Assembly: GCA_001788965.1 (NCBI GenBank)
Contig: MFXU01000047.1
Span: 1 to 40,561 of the forward strand
Source of the DNA: Candidatus Peribacteria bacterium RIFCSPHIGHO2_02_FULL_51_15
Lineage (GTDB): Bacteria; Patescibacteriota; Gracilibacteria; Peribacterales; Peribacteraceae
Length of the DNA: 40,561 nt
Reading direction: 5' to 3'
Shown: positions 30,579-38,469 of the stretch, one piece after another
How the letters are laid out: every line of letters begins with the position of its first letter
Position numbering within the stretch: the first letter of the stretch is position 1
The notes under the pieces: model-generated
The model's database searches: none
Seen by the model: the letters and a program-made list of their open reading frames with translations, nothing else
Told to the model about the DNA's origin: nothing
Translations under genes and position numbers: made by a program

Positions 30579-30615
30579 AAAAAAAACAGGATGAGGTAAA
30601 TCGTACCTCATCCTG
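30579..30615 (-). terminator. Terminator of the SLH surface-protein operon
   Basis: CAGGATGAGGTA (30587-30598) pairs perfectly with TACCTCATCCTG (30604-30615). Reading the minus strand, a run of eight T follows. It closes the operon 30 bases after the stop at 30646. Confidence 0.93.
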
Positions 30616-30645
30616 CTTCTCATGAACCTTGTAAAAATTTTTCCT

Positions 30646-33600
30646 CTATCGCTCCAAAGGCGCATCCGACGAGTCTTTCACATCGGAACCGGAGAATTCC
30701 TGCGTCGTCAGGTAATCCACCGCGGCCTCCTTGGTGAGGACGAGGAACTTCGTAAGCGCGGCTTTCGTGAGCTCATCCTCGGGATCATATGTTCCGTCGG
30801 CATCCACGACCCCCAAATCCGCCAGGGTGTTGATTGTCTGTTGCGTATCCCGGGGCAGGCTTCCGATATCCTTGAATTGAGCGCTTGTTGCCGTCGCTTT
30901 GAGTTCCTCCGGAAGCAGATTAGCCGCGGCCTCGGCAAATTCCGCGCGGGTCACTGCCCCGTTTGGGTCCCGGTCAAACATACTCAAATCAATATCGGCC
31001 TGAGCGAGGCCGGCTACTGCCTCCTTGGCCCATTTCGGGTATGAAGCAAACTTCGCCGGCACATCGCCCTTCGCCGGCTCGATCCCCAAAGCGTTCGCGA
31101 GCATCTTCACCGCAGCGGCGTTATTGACGGCTAAAGCGGCGCCCAGCGTCCCGTCGGGATTACCGGTGACAATACCCTCCTCCTTGGCCTTCTCCGCGAA
31201 CCCGGCATACCACTCCGGGTTGAGTTTACTGACGTCGGCAAAGGGAGCGATGCCTTTCAGATACTCCTGCTCAACCGACTTCTTGACGAGCTTCTGGTAT
31301 TCGGCCTTGGCCGTATCCACGTTCTGACCGCTTGCCGCCTGCAAAGCCAGCTCAGCGGCTTTGTCCGCAATAGCACTGTCCGCGAAGTTGAACTGCCGGA
31401 TACTGTCAATGAGCTCCGAAACGACTGCTTTTGCGGAAGCCTTGAGCGCTGAAAGCTCGGCTTTCGCATCCTCGATTTCCTTGAGCAAACTTGTTTTGAG
31501 GTCAATCAAGTTCTTCATTTCGGTGATGCTCAAATCATCGGCAACAGCCAGAAGATCAGCGCTATCGCCTTCCTGGCCCGACTGGAACTCGAGGTACTCG
31601 TCGAGGGTGTCATCATCTTTTCCTTTGTAAAAATCCTGCAGGGTATCCATGCGGGTCATATCACCGCGGTCGAAGCCCTGCGTTTCAAAATAGCCCTTCA
31701 TTTTATCGTCATATCCGTGCTTCTGAGCGAAGTCATCGTAGATCTTCCCGTTATCCGGACCGAAGCCCATGCCAAGCCCGCCGGGAGTGGACTGCCACTG
31801 CCGCTCGCGCTCCATGAGTTCCCGCTGGACTCCGTCGAGAATGGCAAAAACCTGCTGATATTGTCCCGCATCCTGTGCCGCCCGCGCCTGCTCGACCGCT
31901 GCGAATGCCTTGGCCTGCAGCGTCTTCATTTGCTGGGCAACTACCGGATTCTTGGCCGCAATCTTAGCGATCATCTCGCTCGCGCTTTTGGCACCCAGCT
32001 CCATTTCCTTGATGTAGCGCGCCGTATCAGCCTTCATACTGACTGCCTGCGACTCGTAGAAGATGGCATCGAGTTTCATCCGGTAATCATTCATCTTCTG
32101 CTGAGATGTAAACTGGAGATTACCCATGTTCTCCGGTGATGCACCGGCTACCATCGCCTCCATGTCCTTACGACACTGGTTTCCCAGATCTTTGATCTTC
32201 TGCTCGGATCCCGGAGGCCCGAACATCGTGCTGAATTGATCGCAGTTTCTCTGCAATTCAGGCGCCATTCTTCGCAGCATCTGCTGCCCCATTGCCTGCT
32301 GCGTCGGCATCGGCTGATCAAAAGGGCCGGCGCTGTGATACCCATTCTGTCCGGACCCGTATCCGCCCTGATTATATCCGCCTTGATTTAAGCCTCCCTG
32401 GTTAAAATTACCCTGATAGTCACCATTCTGGTTATACCTATACCCGCCCGTCCCCCCTTGCGAGGCGCCGGCCGGATTACAGAGCGGACGGTTATTGTAG
32501 CTGCCCGCATTCATGCACCGTGGGTCACTGCAGGAAATCGTTTCCACCGGCGTGGCGCATGCCGGCGTGCTGAAGTGGCATGCCAGGCTGAGCGTGCAAC
32601 TCATGGATCCACCTTGCGTACCACCAGACATCGGCTGCCACCTGCAGGGATTCTGAGCTGTCGGAAATTCATTCGGTCCGCAATCGCGCATCGTGGGACT
32701 CGGCATGTCGCCGCCGTAGCAACGTGTCCTGCACGCCGCATAAGCCGGGTCGGACCCCGAAATCCCGCGGCTGCAGTCCGCGAAACACTGATCAGTACCT
32801 CCTTGCATAGAACCTCCGCCTCCCGACCATCCGGATTCGCCCCCGGAGCCTCCCTGGCTCCCGCCGGAGCAGTCGGCCGTTGCACCGTTGCTCCCGACTT
32901 CCTGGGACGAAAGGATGCGTCCGCCGGCCGATTCGCTGCAGTCGACGTGCGGGCTCCTGCACCAGAGGATCTTGCCGTTGGGATAGACGCACCTCATGCT
33001 CTGCGGTCCGCCGCCCCATCCACCGGAGGAGCCGCCGCTCATGGATCCCCCGACCGGGTAGCAGCCGGACGCCTCACCATTGAACGTAATCTGGCCGGAG
33101 ACCTGCAGAGAAGAGGTTTCCGACCCTTCGCGACAGTCTGTTTTGTCCGGTTTGCAATTCAACGTCCCACCCCACTGTTTACCTTGCGACACGCTGTACC
33201 ATTCCGCGGGGAAGAAACAACGTTGAACACCTGATGTACCGGTCGTTCCACTCGTACCGCTGCTTGTCGTAGTCGTGCCGCTGCGATTGCAGGTGTCGTA
33301 ACATGCCTGCCGTGTCTCCGGAGTGGCTGATGGCATCGCGTCACACCCCTGGGTGCACGACATGCCATTCATATCGGGGCTATAGTTCGTTCCGGAGTTG
33401 TAATTTGTCCCGCTCTTCATCTGCGCACACGTCCAGTTGCCGGATGTACAGCTGAAGGTCTCACAATCCGGCCAGTTTGGTTGTGTTTCGCATGTGCCAT
33501 TGGCGGGCATGCCCTGGTTTCCGCCGGTGTAACTTCCCATATTCGCGCAGCCCGATTCGCAGGTTGCTCTCATGCTGGCGCAATCCGTATTTTCCGGACA

Positions 33601-33786
33601 TGTCATGCTCGCGCAGCCCGAGATACACGCTTGCACCGGATCGGACTGCGCTCCGATCGTGAAAATTTGGTATGTCGTGCCCCCGATAACGCCGAAGACA
33701 GCCAGCGCTATCAGCACGTGCTGCGTTTGAATAGGACCCCTCAACACTTGGGCAGCTCGTCCCAGGACAGTATTACTTCGTGACAT
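30646..33786 (-). CDS. Large cysteine-rich surface protein with C-terminal SLH-like repeats
   Basis: 1046 residues. A basic N-terminus and one helix (HVLIALAVFGVIGGTTYQIF, 23-42) anchor or export it. Residues 50-445 are Cys-, Gly- and Ser-rich with more than 30 Cys. Three units there carry twin CX3C pairs: C54/C58 with C76/C80, C144/C148 with C162/C166, and C334/C338 with C352/C356. A Gly/Gln/Asn linker (NQGGYNQGGYGSGQNGY) leads to a long helical region (about 510-845). Three SLH-like domains follow (about 849-1025: FADVSKLNPEWY, NPDGTLGAALAVNN, FDRDPNGAVTRAEFAEA, YDPEDELTKAALTKFL). SLH domains bind cell-wall polymer or an S-layer, so this is probably a surface-layer-linked protein, disulfide-rich outside the cell. 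Confidence 0.85.
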   Translation of the reverse strand: MSRSNTVLGRAAQVLRGPIQTQHVLIALAVFGVIGGTTYQIFTIGAQSDPVQACISGCASMTCPENTDCASMRATCESGCANMGSYTGGNQGMPANGTCETQPNWPDCETFSCTSGNWTCAQMKSGTNYNSGTNYSPDMNGMSCTQGCDAMPSATPETRQACYDTCNRSGTTTTSSGTSGTTGTSGVQRCFFPAEWYSVSQGKQWGGTLNCKPDKTDCREGSETSSLQVSGQITFNGEASGCYPVGGSMSGGSSGGWGGGPQSMRCVYPNGKILWCRSPHVDCSESAGGRILSSQEVGSNGATADCSGGSQGGSGGESGWSGGGGSMQGGTDQCFADCSRGISGSDPAYAACRTRCYGGDMPSPTMRDCGPNEFPTAQNPCRWQPMSGGTQGGSMSCTLSLACHFSTPACATPVETISCSDPRCMNAGSYNNRPLCNPAGASQGGTGGYRYNQNGDYQGNFNQGGLNQGGYNQGGYGSGQNGYHSAGPFDQPMPTQQAMGQQMLRRMAPELQRNCDQFSTMFGPPGSEQKIKDLGNQCRKDMEAMVAGASPENMGNLQFTSQQKMNDYRMKLDAIFYESQAVSMKADTARYIKEMELGAKSASEMIAKIAAKNPVVAQQMKTLQAKAFAAVEQARAAQDAGQYQQVFAILDGVQRELMERERQWQSTPGGLGMGFGPDNGKIYDDFAQKHGYDDKMKGYFETQGFDRGDMTRMDTLQDFYKGKDDDTLDEYLEFQSGQEGDSADLLAVADDLSITEMKNLIDLKTSLLKEIEDAKAELSALKASAKAVVSELIDSIRQFNFADSAIADKAAELALQAASGQNVDTAKAEYQKLVKKSVEQEYLKGIAPFADVSKLNPEWYAGFAEKAKEEGIVTGNPDGTLGAALAVNNAAAVKMLANALGIEPAKGDVPAKFASYPKWAKEAVAGLAQADIDLSMFDRDPNGAVTRAEFAEAAANLLPEELKATATSAQFKDIGSLPRDTQQTINTLADLGVVDADGTYDPEDELTKAALTKFLVLTKEAAVDYLTTQEFSGSDVKDSSDAPLER

Positions 33787-33823
33787 AAAAAGATGTGGAA
33801 AGAAATTGGTATGTGTATAAGTG

Positions 33824-34615
33824 CTACTTTTTCTTCTTCTTGAGCATTTGGATAAGAGGAATTTTCTTGGACTGCTGTCCGTCTACCGGGTTCTGCATTT
33901 CGACACCTGCCGGGATATTCGTTTCCGCCGGTACTGTGGGCTCCACTGGCTTGAGCGGCTTCAGCCACTTCCATTCACTCGGTGAAATGCCGGAACAGGT
34001 GATATCGGGCTCAAGCGAGAGATGCGTACCCGGATCAGCCGGCAAGCCGCGCACCCCGTCGGCATTGGCCCAGCTCCAGAAAGCAAAATTGAGCGCTCTA
34101 TTTGACCAGCAGCGCATTTCCTTCTGACTCGGGAAAACCGTTGCCAGCCATCCGGTGCAGTACCCCGACGACCCATAGTTTGCAAATCCGTTCTTGTCCG
34201 AAAATCCCTGACCAATGATGTAGACAGTCTGGTCCACCTCGGCCTTGGGAGACGGCCGCCAATACATGACATATTTTGTTCCTATGCCGATCTTCCCGTC
34301 CTCGATGACGGCGCCCTTCGTTACGTCAAACGCGACCCAGTCTCCATTCTCGTGGTAGTACGTCGCCGGATCCGCATTGACCGATGTGATTTCCCGCTGA
34401 TACATGTCATAGCACTTGCGCGTTGTGTAGACGTCAGTGGAGACGGCTGCCGATGACGAGGCAGCGCTGCCATAATTGCTGTATTGCGCATAGGTATAAT
34501 AATAGTGCACTGCGCTCTGGTAGAAGAAGAAAGCAAACGCAAGCACGACAATGCCGAATAATGTATTTTGCTTTGTACACGCATTTTGAATACGTTCTCG
34601 CACTGTTTGAACCAT
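33824..34615 (-). CDS. Membrane-anchored envelope protein, partner of the SLH protein
   Basis: 263 residues. A transmembrane helix (TLFGIVVLAFAFFFYQSAVHYYY, about 18-40), a Ser/Ala-rich stretch, then an exported globular part with four Cys (KCYDMYQREI, YCTGWL, RCWSNR, TCSGIS) and many Trp/Tyr. It ends in a Pro-rich segment (KPLKPVEPTVPAE) and a Lys run. Family unknown. It is the first gene of a two-gene operon with the SLH protein 37 bases downstream. Start 34615 is preferred to the ATG at 34639 because the consensus promoter (34640-34668) starts transcription near 34632, downstream of that earlier ATG. Confidence 0.72.
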   Translation of the reverse strand: MVQTVRERIQNACTKQNTLFGIVVLAFAFFFYQSAVHYYYTYAQYSNYGSAASSSAAVSTDVYTTRKCYDMYQREITSVNADPATYYHENGDWVAFDVTKGAVIEDGKIGIGTKYVMYWRPSPKAEVDQTVYIIGQGFSDKNGFANYGSSGYCTGWLATVFPSQKEMRCWSNRALNFAFWSWANADGVRGLPADPGTHLSLEPDITCSGISPSEWKWLKPLKPVEPTVPAETNIPAGVEMQNPVDGQQSKKIPLIQMLKKKKK

Positions 34616-34639
34616 GATTTTTATTGGTATTTCTTGCAT

Positions 34640-34668
34640 ATTATATGCTATTTTGAATTTTTTGTCAA
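34640..34668 (-). promoter_or_regulatory. Perfect consensus promoter of the surface-protein operon
   Basis: On the minus strand, TTGACA (34668-34663), 17 bases, TATAAT (34645-34640). The only perfect -35/-10/spacing match seen in the window, as expected for an abundant surface protein. Predicted start near 34632. Confidence 0.9.
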
Positions 34669-34727
34669 TGCTGGGAACCTACTCACGGATTGGCAGATTT
34701 TTTCAAAGAAGTAAGAATTATCGCATC

Positions 34728-34756
34728 GCCGCGGCCGGGGACGGCTGCTGCTGATA
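34728..34756. repeat. GC-rich GCTGCTGA-family hairpin
   Basis: GCCGCGGCCGGGGACGGC followed by TGCTGCTGA. The clearest copy of the family. Confidence 0.6.
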
Positions 34757-34841
34757 TGAGAGAAAATTTTATTAATTCGAAACAAATACTTTAGCATCGG
34801 CTTTTTTAGGCCGCAGTGACTCGGGGAAGTAAACGGATCAG

Positions 34842-35183
34842 CTAATTCGTGAGTTTATTCTGCCTGCTGTGCATCAGCTCCAGCATCTCCTGCCTCCGCG
34901 CGCGGAGATAGAGGTAAAGATCGGCCTCTGCCTCCTGCTCGGGTGTAATCGTTTGCTCGAGCTCAGCCAAAGGAGGGACTGATACGATCCTTCCGCCGAT
35001 TCCGAAATTTGGCGAGCGTCGCTGGTGGGCGACTCCCAGTAGTTCATCCCGGCGAGCGGAACTTGTCCCGGCCCAGGTTTGAAAACGCTCGCGTTCGTCC
35101 GCTGTCAGCTGATCGACGGAATGTCTCCTGACACACTCCGCGCTGTAGGTTCCGATATCCACGTCGTTCGCGGTCACAAGCAT
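34842..35183 (-). CDS. Unknown 113-residue protein
   Basis: Not recognised. From the start at 35183 (MLVTANDVDIGTYSAECVRR) the protein is charged and helical, with LTADERERFQTWAG, a basic middle (GVAHQRRSPNFGIGG) and an acidic helix near the end (LEQTITPEQEAEADLYLYL). There is no membrane segment. The frame stays open up to 35369, but that extension lies opposite the ACT-domain gene, so the shorter form is preferred. The two would then be divergent with starts about 20 bases apart. It could be spurious. Confidence 0.45.
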   Translation of the reverse strand: MLVTANDVDIGTYSAECVRRHSVDQLTADERERFQTWAGTSSARRDELLGVAHQRRSPNFGIGGRIVSVPPLAELEQTITPEQEAEADLYLYLRARRQEMLELMHSRQNKLTN

Positions 35184-35201
35184 TGTTTTACTTTGATGGG
35201 G

Positions 35202-35782
35202 ATGGCACCTCAAGTTGGCAACGGTGCCGACAAGACTTACCTCACCGTCTTGCAGGAGTCCCTGAACCGGAGGAACAAAACGGCATTCCTTCAGCCAGGC
35301 TGCGTCGGATATTTCCCCAAAATCATCGCTGTCCTCAAAAAGGTCACGCCCGAAAGCGCGAAGATGCACCTAAAGCACCTCACCATCCAGACCGGAGTAT
35401 CGATCTATACGTTCCCGCATACGAAGGAAGTCTGGAGCGGCGTGCATAAGCTGTTTGAATCACTCAAACAGAGCGCAGCTACTTCACTCTCTCGGAAGGC
35501 ATGCAGGAAATCACGTTTCTGCTGGAAACGGTGCACGAATCCCGCATCGCCAAGTACTTCGCGGCGAAGCCGAAGCATCATCTGAGCAATCTGGCGGCGC
35601 TGGGCATGACATTCGATGAGGCCTATGTCTCCGCTCCCGGCATCATCTACCTCATACTCCAACAGCTTTTGCTTCAGGGAATAAACATCATCGAAATTTC
35701 CTCAACCTACTGCGGCCTGACATTGTACGTAGCTCAAAAAGATGCAAAATTTGCGTTCGAGACGCTGTATAGGTTGCTGTGA
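35202..35782 (+). pseudogene. ACT-domain (aspartate-kinase-like regulatory) protein, frameshifted
   Basis: Two overlapping frames read as one protein. Frame one from 35202 gives MAPQVGNGADKTYLTVLQES through KEVWSGVHKLFESL. Near 35459-35475 the sense moves to another frame: TQTERSYFTLSEGMQEITFL, then LGMTFDEAYVSAPGIIYLIL and LQGINIIEISSTYCGLTLYV. The last part is an ACT fold like that of stand-alone aspartate-kinase-type regulators in Patescibacteria. One missing or extra base would restore a single frame of about 190 residues. Whether this is a real mutation, a sequencing error or programmed shifting cannot be told here. TACTTT at 35189-35194 lies seven bases before ATG 35202. Confidence 0.6.
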
Positions 35783-35798
35783 AATAACCTCTAACCTG

Positions 35799-37451
35799 CT
35801 ATCCCCTCCTCCCCATCATCACAATCCGCATCAGCCTCAGATCGTCGAAAGGAACGGTTCCGGCCAGATCATCGAAGACCGGGCGGAGGCGCTCGAGACC
35901 CCGGAAAGTGAAAGCAGAGGCGATTTTTTGGTTATCCGGGATTGATTCGGCTAAATAAGCAAAGTCTGACGCCTCGCCGCTAGTGACCATTTTCTCCAGA
36001 TAAAGCATCACCCGCTGCGGCTTGATGCCGCATTCTTTGGCGATATTTGCCAAACTGATTTTTTGCTGAACAAGTTTTGCGATGGTGCGCATACGCATCT
36101 GCCGCGTGGGTTTCATCGGCTTGGCTTTCCTTGTCGTAAATTCATCCGGAGGTCCCAGCGAAGGAACGAAAAACGGGCGGGGCACGTATTTCCTGGCCTG
36201 GTCGGCAAGGCCGTCATAAAAAGCGGTGACCAGCGGTTCGGCGCGTATTGAAGAGGGATGCCAGCGTGAGACCATCAGGCCATCACCCGAGCGCACGCGG
36301 CTGAGGGCTACATACGCCTGCCCCGGCTCCCAGAGCTGATGCAGATCGACGATCAGGCGGTCGAGCGACGCGCCCTGGGCTTTGTGAATCGTCGTCGCCC
36401 AGGCGAGTGAAACGGGGAAATTCCAGGCGGCTTGCACTTCGTTTCCGTCGCCGTCCATGACCGTGAACTTTTCTTTTTCAATCTCGATATCTTCGCCCGT
36501 AAAAAGCCGGATAGACAGCGTGTCCTCGCCGAAGCCCCGGATATGTCCCAGACTGCCGTTTACGTACCTGAATCCCGTGATATCGTTCTTGCGCATCATT
36601 ATGAGAGCGCCGACCTTGAGCATCAGCTTGTCCGGTATCGGCACGGACCGCTTCGCGGCTTCCAGATATTTTTCGGAGCCGGAGTATTCGGTGAGAAAAG
36701 TATGCAGATCCCGCGGTACGGCCTCGAGCCGCCGCAGATTATACTGCTCGGCCTGCGCGCGGTGCGGATAGAGGCGCGTGCCGTCAAAAGAGTCACCCGA
36801 AGCGACGGTGCGTGCCTGCAAATAATCTCGGACTTTTTCGTTCACAATCCCTTCCCGCACGAAATTCAATATTTCCAGAAAGTTGACATCCTGGGTCCGC
36901 ATAACTGTGGAGAGCAGCGCCGGAGTGAAATCACTCTCCGGCCAGACCGGATGCCGGAAAGCCCAGTCCTTCTGCACTTGATCCGAAGCTACGGGCGGCA
37001 GCTGAGCAAAATCTCCCACCGCGATGATCCTGAGCCCTCCCCAGGGCTTGTCCACGTTGCGCGCGCGGCGAGCCACCGTTTCCGCCGCTTTGAGCGTCAC
37101 CCCCGAAAGCATCGATATTTCATCTATGACGACGCAGCACGCGCGGTTCATACGGTTTATCACTCTGTGGTTCTTCAGCGCCTTGGCTATGGCGCTGTTC
37201 ACTCCGCCTTCGAGTATCCCGAGACCGAAGAAGCTGTGAAAAGTCCGTCCGGAGACTATGACCGCCGCGGCGCCGGTGGATGCCACAACCGGGAAACTGT
37301 CGGTCGGTTTGCCGGCGAGGTAGCGGTCTAGTAGAAAGCTTTTGCCGGTACCGGCTGCGCCGGTGAGGAATACGTTTCCCTCACGGTTCAGCATGTCCAG
37401 AGCTTTCGTCTGGCAGGAGGTGAGACAAGCCGAAGAACCGGATGAGTCCAT
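35799..37451 (-). CDS. Pif1/RecD-like superfamily 1B helicase with C-terminal HTH domain
   Basis: 550 residues. Helicase motifs: Walker A LTGAAGTGKSFLL, motif Ia STGAAAVIV, motif II CVVIDEISML, motif III VGDFAQLPPV, and C-terminal TTIHKAQGASLDRLIVDL and AYVALSRVRS, the order and wording of Pif1-family 5'-3' helicases. The last 110 residues (MRMRTIAKLVQQKISLANIAKECGIKPQRV, in two parts) form a helix-turn-helix like that at the end of some RecQ and Pif1 proteins. Pif1 enzymes unwind G-quadruplexes and stalled forks; the window has G-rich repeat arrays, which may be relevant. TAATAT at 37458-37463 lies six bases before the ATG. Confidence 0.9.
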   Translation of the reverse strand: MDSSGSSACLTSCQTKALDMLNREGNVFLTGAAGTGKSFLLDRYLAGKPTDSFPVVASTGAAAVIVSGRTFHSFFGLGILEGGVNSAIAKALKNHRVINRMNRACCVVIDEISMLSGVTLKAAETVARRARNVDKPWGGLRIIAVGDFAQLPPVASDQVQKDWAFRHPVWPESDFTPALLSTVMRTQDVNFLEILNFVREGIVNEKVRDYLQARTVASGDSFDGTRLYPHRAQAEQYNLRRLEAVPRDLHTFLTEYSGSEKYLEAAKRSVPIPDKLMLKVGALIMMRKNDITGFRYVNGSLGHIRGFGEDTLSIRLFTGEDIEIEKEKFTVMDGDGNEVQAAWNFPVSLAWATTIHKAQGASLDRLIVDLHQLWEPGQAYVALSRVRSGDGLMVSRWHPSSIRAEPLVTAFYDGLADQARKYVPRPFFVPSLGPPDEFTTRKAKPMKPTRQMRMRTIAKLVQQKISLANIAKECGIKPQRVMLYLEKMVTSGEASDFAYLAESIPDNQKIASAFTFRGLERLRPVFDDLAGTVPFDDLRLMRIVMMGRRG

Positions 37452-37497
37452 AATCGGATATTAGCAGGAAAGTGTTTCGGATCGACCCAAAAAAAAC

Positions 37498-38400
37498 TTA
37501 ACCTTCGACCCCGAACACCTGCTTCACGCCAAAACCGATGAAGAAATTCAGCGCCGCGATGGTCAGGCTGATGGCAGCCATCTCCACGAATCTTGCGCGG
37601 AAGGGCAGGCGCCGGGCGACCGACGTATAAAAAGTGAAGAGCAATATGATTATGAGTGCGACCAGCAACGTCATCAACAAAGCCGTCAAAGCATTTGAGA
37701 TGAAGAAGTACGGCAGTATCAGGAGAACGACGGTGATCAGGTAAGCGACCCCGGTCATGATTCCCGCCTGCAGCGCGTTCTTCCCCGGCTCTTCCTTGGT
37801 GGAGAGATATGCAGCGGAAGACATCGAGAGCGCCGCGGCGATGCCGGTGATCAGCCCCACGGTCGCGATAAGCCTGGTTTCATGGAGCGCGAGAGTAAGC
37901 CCCGCCAGTGCGCCGGTCAGCTCCACCAGCGCATCGTTTAAGCCCAGCACGAAAGAGCTGACGTACTGCAGCACGCGTTCGTTTATCAAGCCCAGTAATT
38001 CCTGCTCATGCCTTTGTTCGTCATCCATCACATCCAGCGCTTCGGGTATCGCCTGTCCTATTTCCCCGTAAACCTGCTGCGAGAGAGACTCGCCTTTTTC
38101 CATCAGCCGCAGCGAAAAACTGAGCCCCAGGAATCTGGCGAGGTTGGTATATAAAAAGACCTTCCATTTTGACGGAGCGACGTCCTCGCCGAGAAGCCTG
38201 CACCAGCGCTCGTAGTGGCCTTTTTCCTGCATGGCAATCTTCTCAACTACTTCGCGGTTGGGACCGGCCGGCAGTATGCGCGCCACGTTCCGGTAAATCA
38301 TGTGTTCGGTAATTTCGTTCCGGGCGGCGAAGCGCAGCCGCTTTCTAAGCCTCAAGCGATTTGCATCCCCTCCTTCGGCCTCGATGAGACTATCTTGCAT
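37498..38400 (-). CDS. Ferritin-like/VIT1 fusion membrane protein (probable iron/manganese transporter)
   Basis: 300 residues. The N-terminal half (about 15-140) is a ferritin-like helical bundle with metal-ligand patterns EITEHMIYRNVA, AMQEKGHYERW and MDDEQRHEQELLG. The C-terminal half (about 150-300) is a VIT1/CCC1 domain of five helices with the typical SSFVLGLNDALVELTGALAG and SMSSAAYLSTKEE. This fusion resembles MbfA-type proteins that sense and export iron; that role here is inferred from architecture. Start 38400 (MQDSLIEAEGG) is preferred to 38436: TAAAAT lies seven bases before it, and the extension would translate the promoter. Confidence 0.88.
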   Translation of the reverse strand: MQDSLIEAEGGDANRLRLRKRLRFAARNEITEHMIYRNVARILPAGPNREVVEKIAMQEKGHYERWCRLLGEDVAPSKWKVFLYTNLARFLGLSFSLRLMEKGESLSQQVYGEIGQAIPEALDVMDDEQRHEQELLGLINERVLQYVSSFVLGLNDALVELTGALAGLTLALHETRLIATVGLITGIAAALSMSSAAYLSTKEEPGKNALQAGIMTGVAYLITVVLLILPYFFISNALTALLMTLLVALIIILLFTFYTSVARRLPFRARFVEMAAISLTIAALNFFIGFGVKQVFGVEG

Positions 38401-38415
38401 GGAAAACATTTTATC

Positions 38416-38455
38416 ATGGGAAGAATCAAGAATCATGAATCAAGAAACAAGAATC
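38416..38455. repeat. GAATCAAGAAT word repeat
   Basis: Tandem AAGAATCAAGAATCATGAATC-type words between two minus-strand genes, same family as 516-549 in reverse complement. Confidence 0.65.
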
Positions 38456-38469
38456 AAATTTCAAAGACG

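Noticed and set aside
32458-33234. 258-residue Arg/Ala-rich open frame opposite the SLH protein
   Set aside because: Shadow of the GC-rich Cys/Gly-coding region; composition is explained by the antisense of Gly, Cys and Ser codons.
35079-35201. Upstream extension of the ACT-domain gene to ATG 35079
   Set aside because: The extra residues do not resemble the family and overlap a -10-like element and the divergent neighbour; 35202 is better placed.
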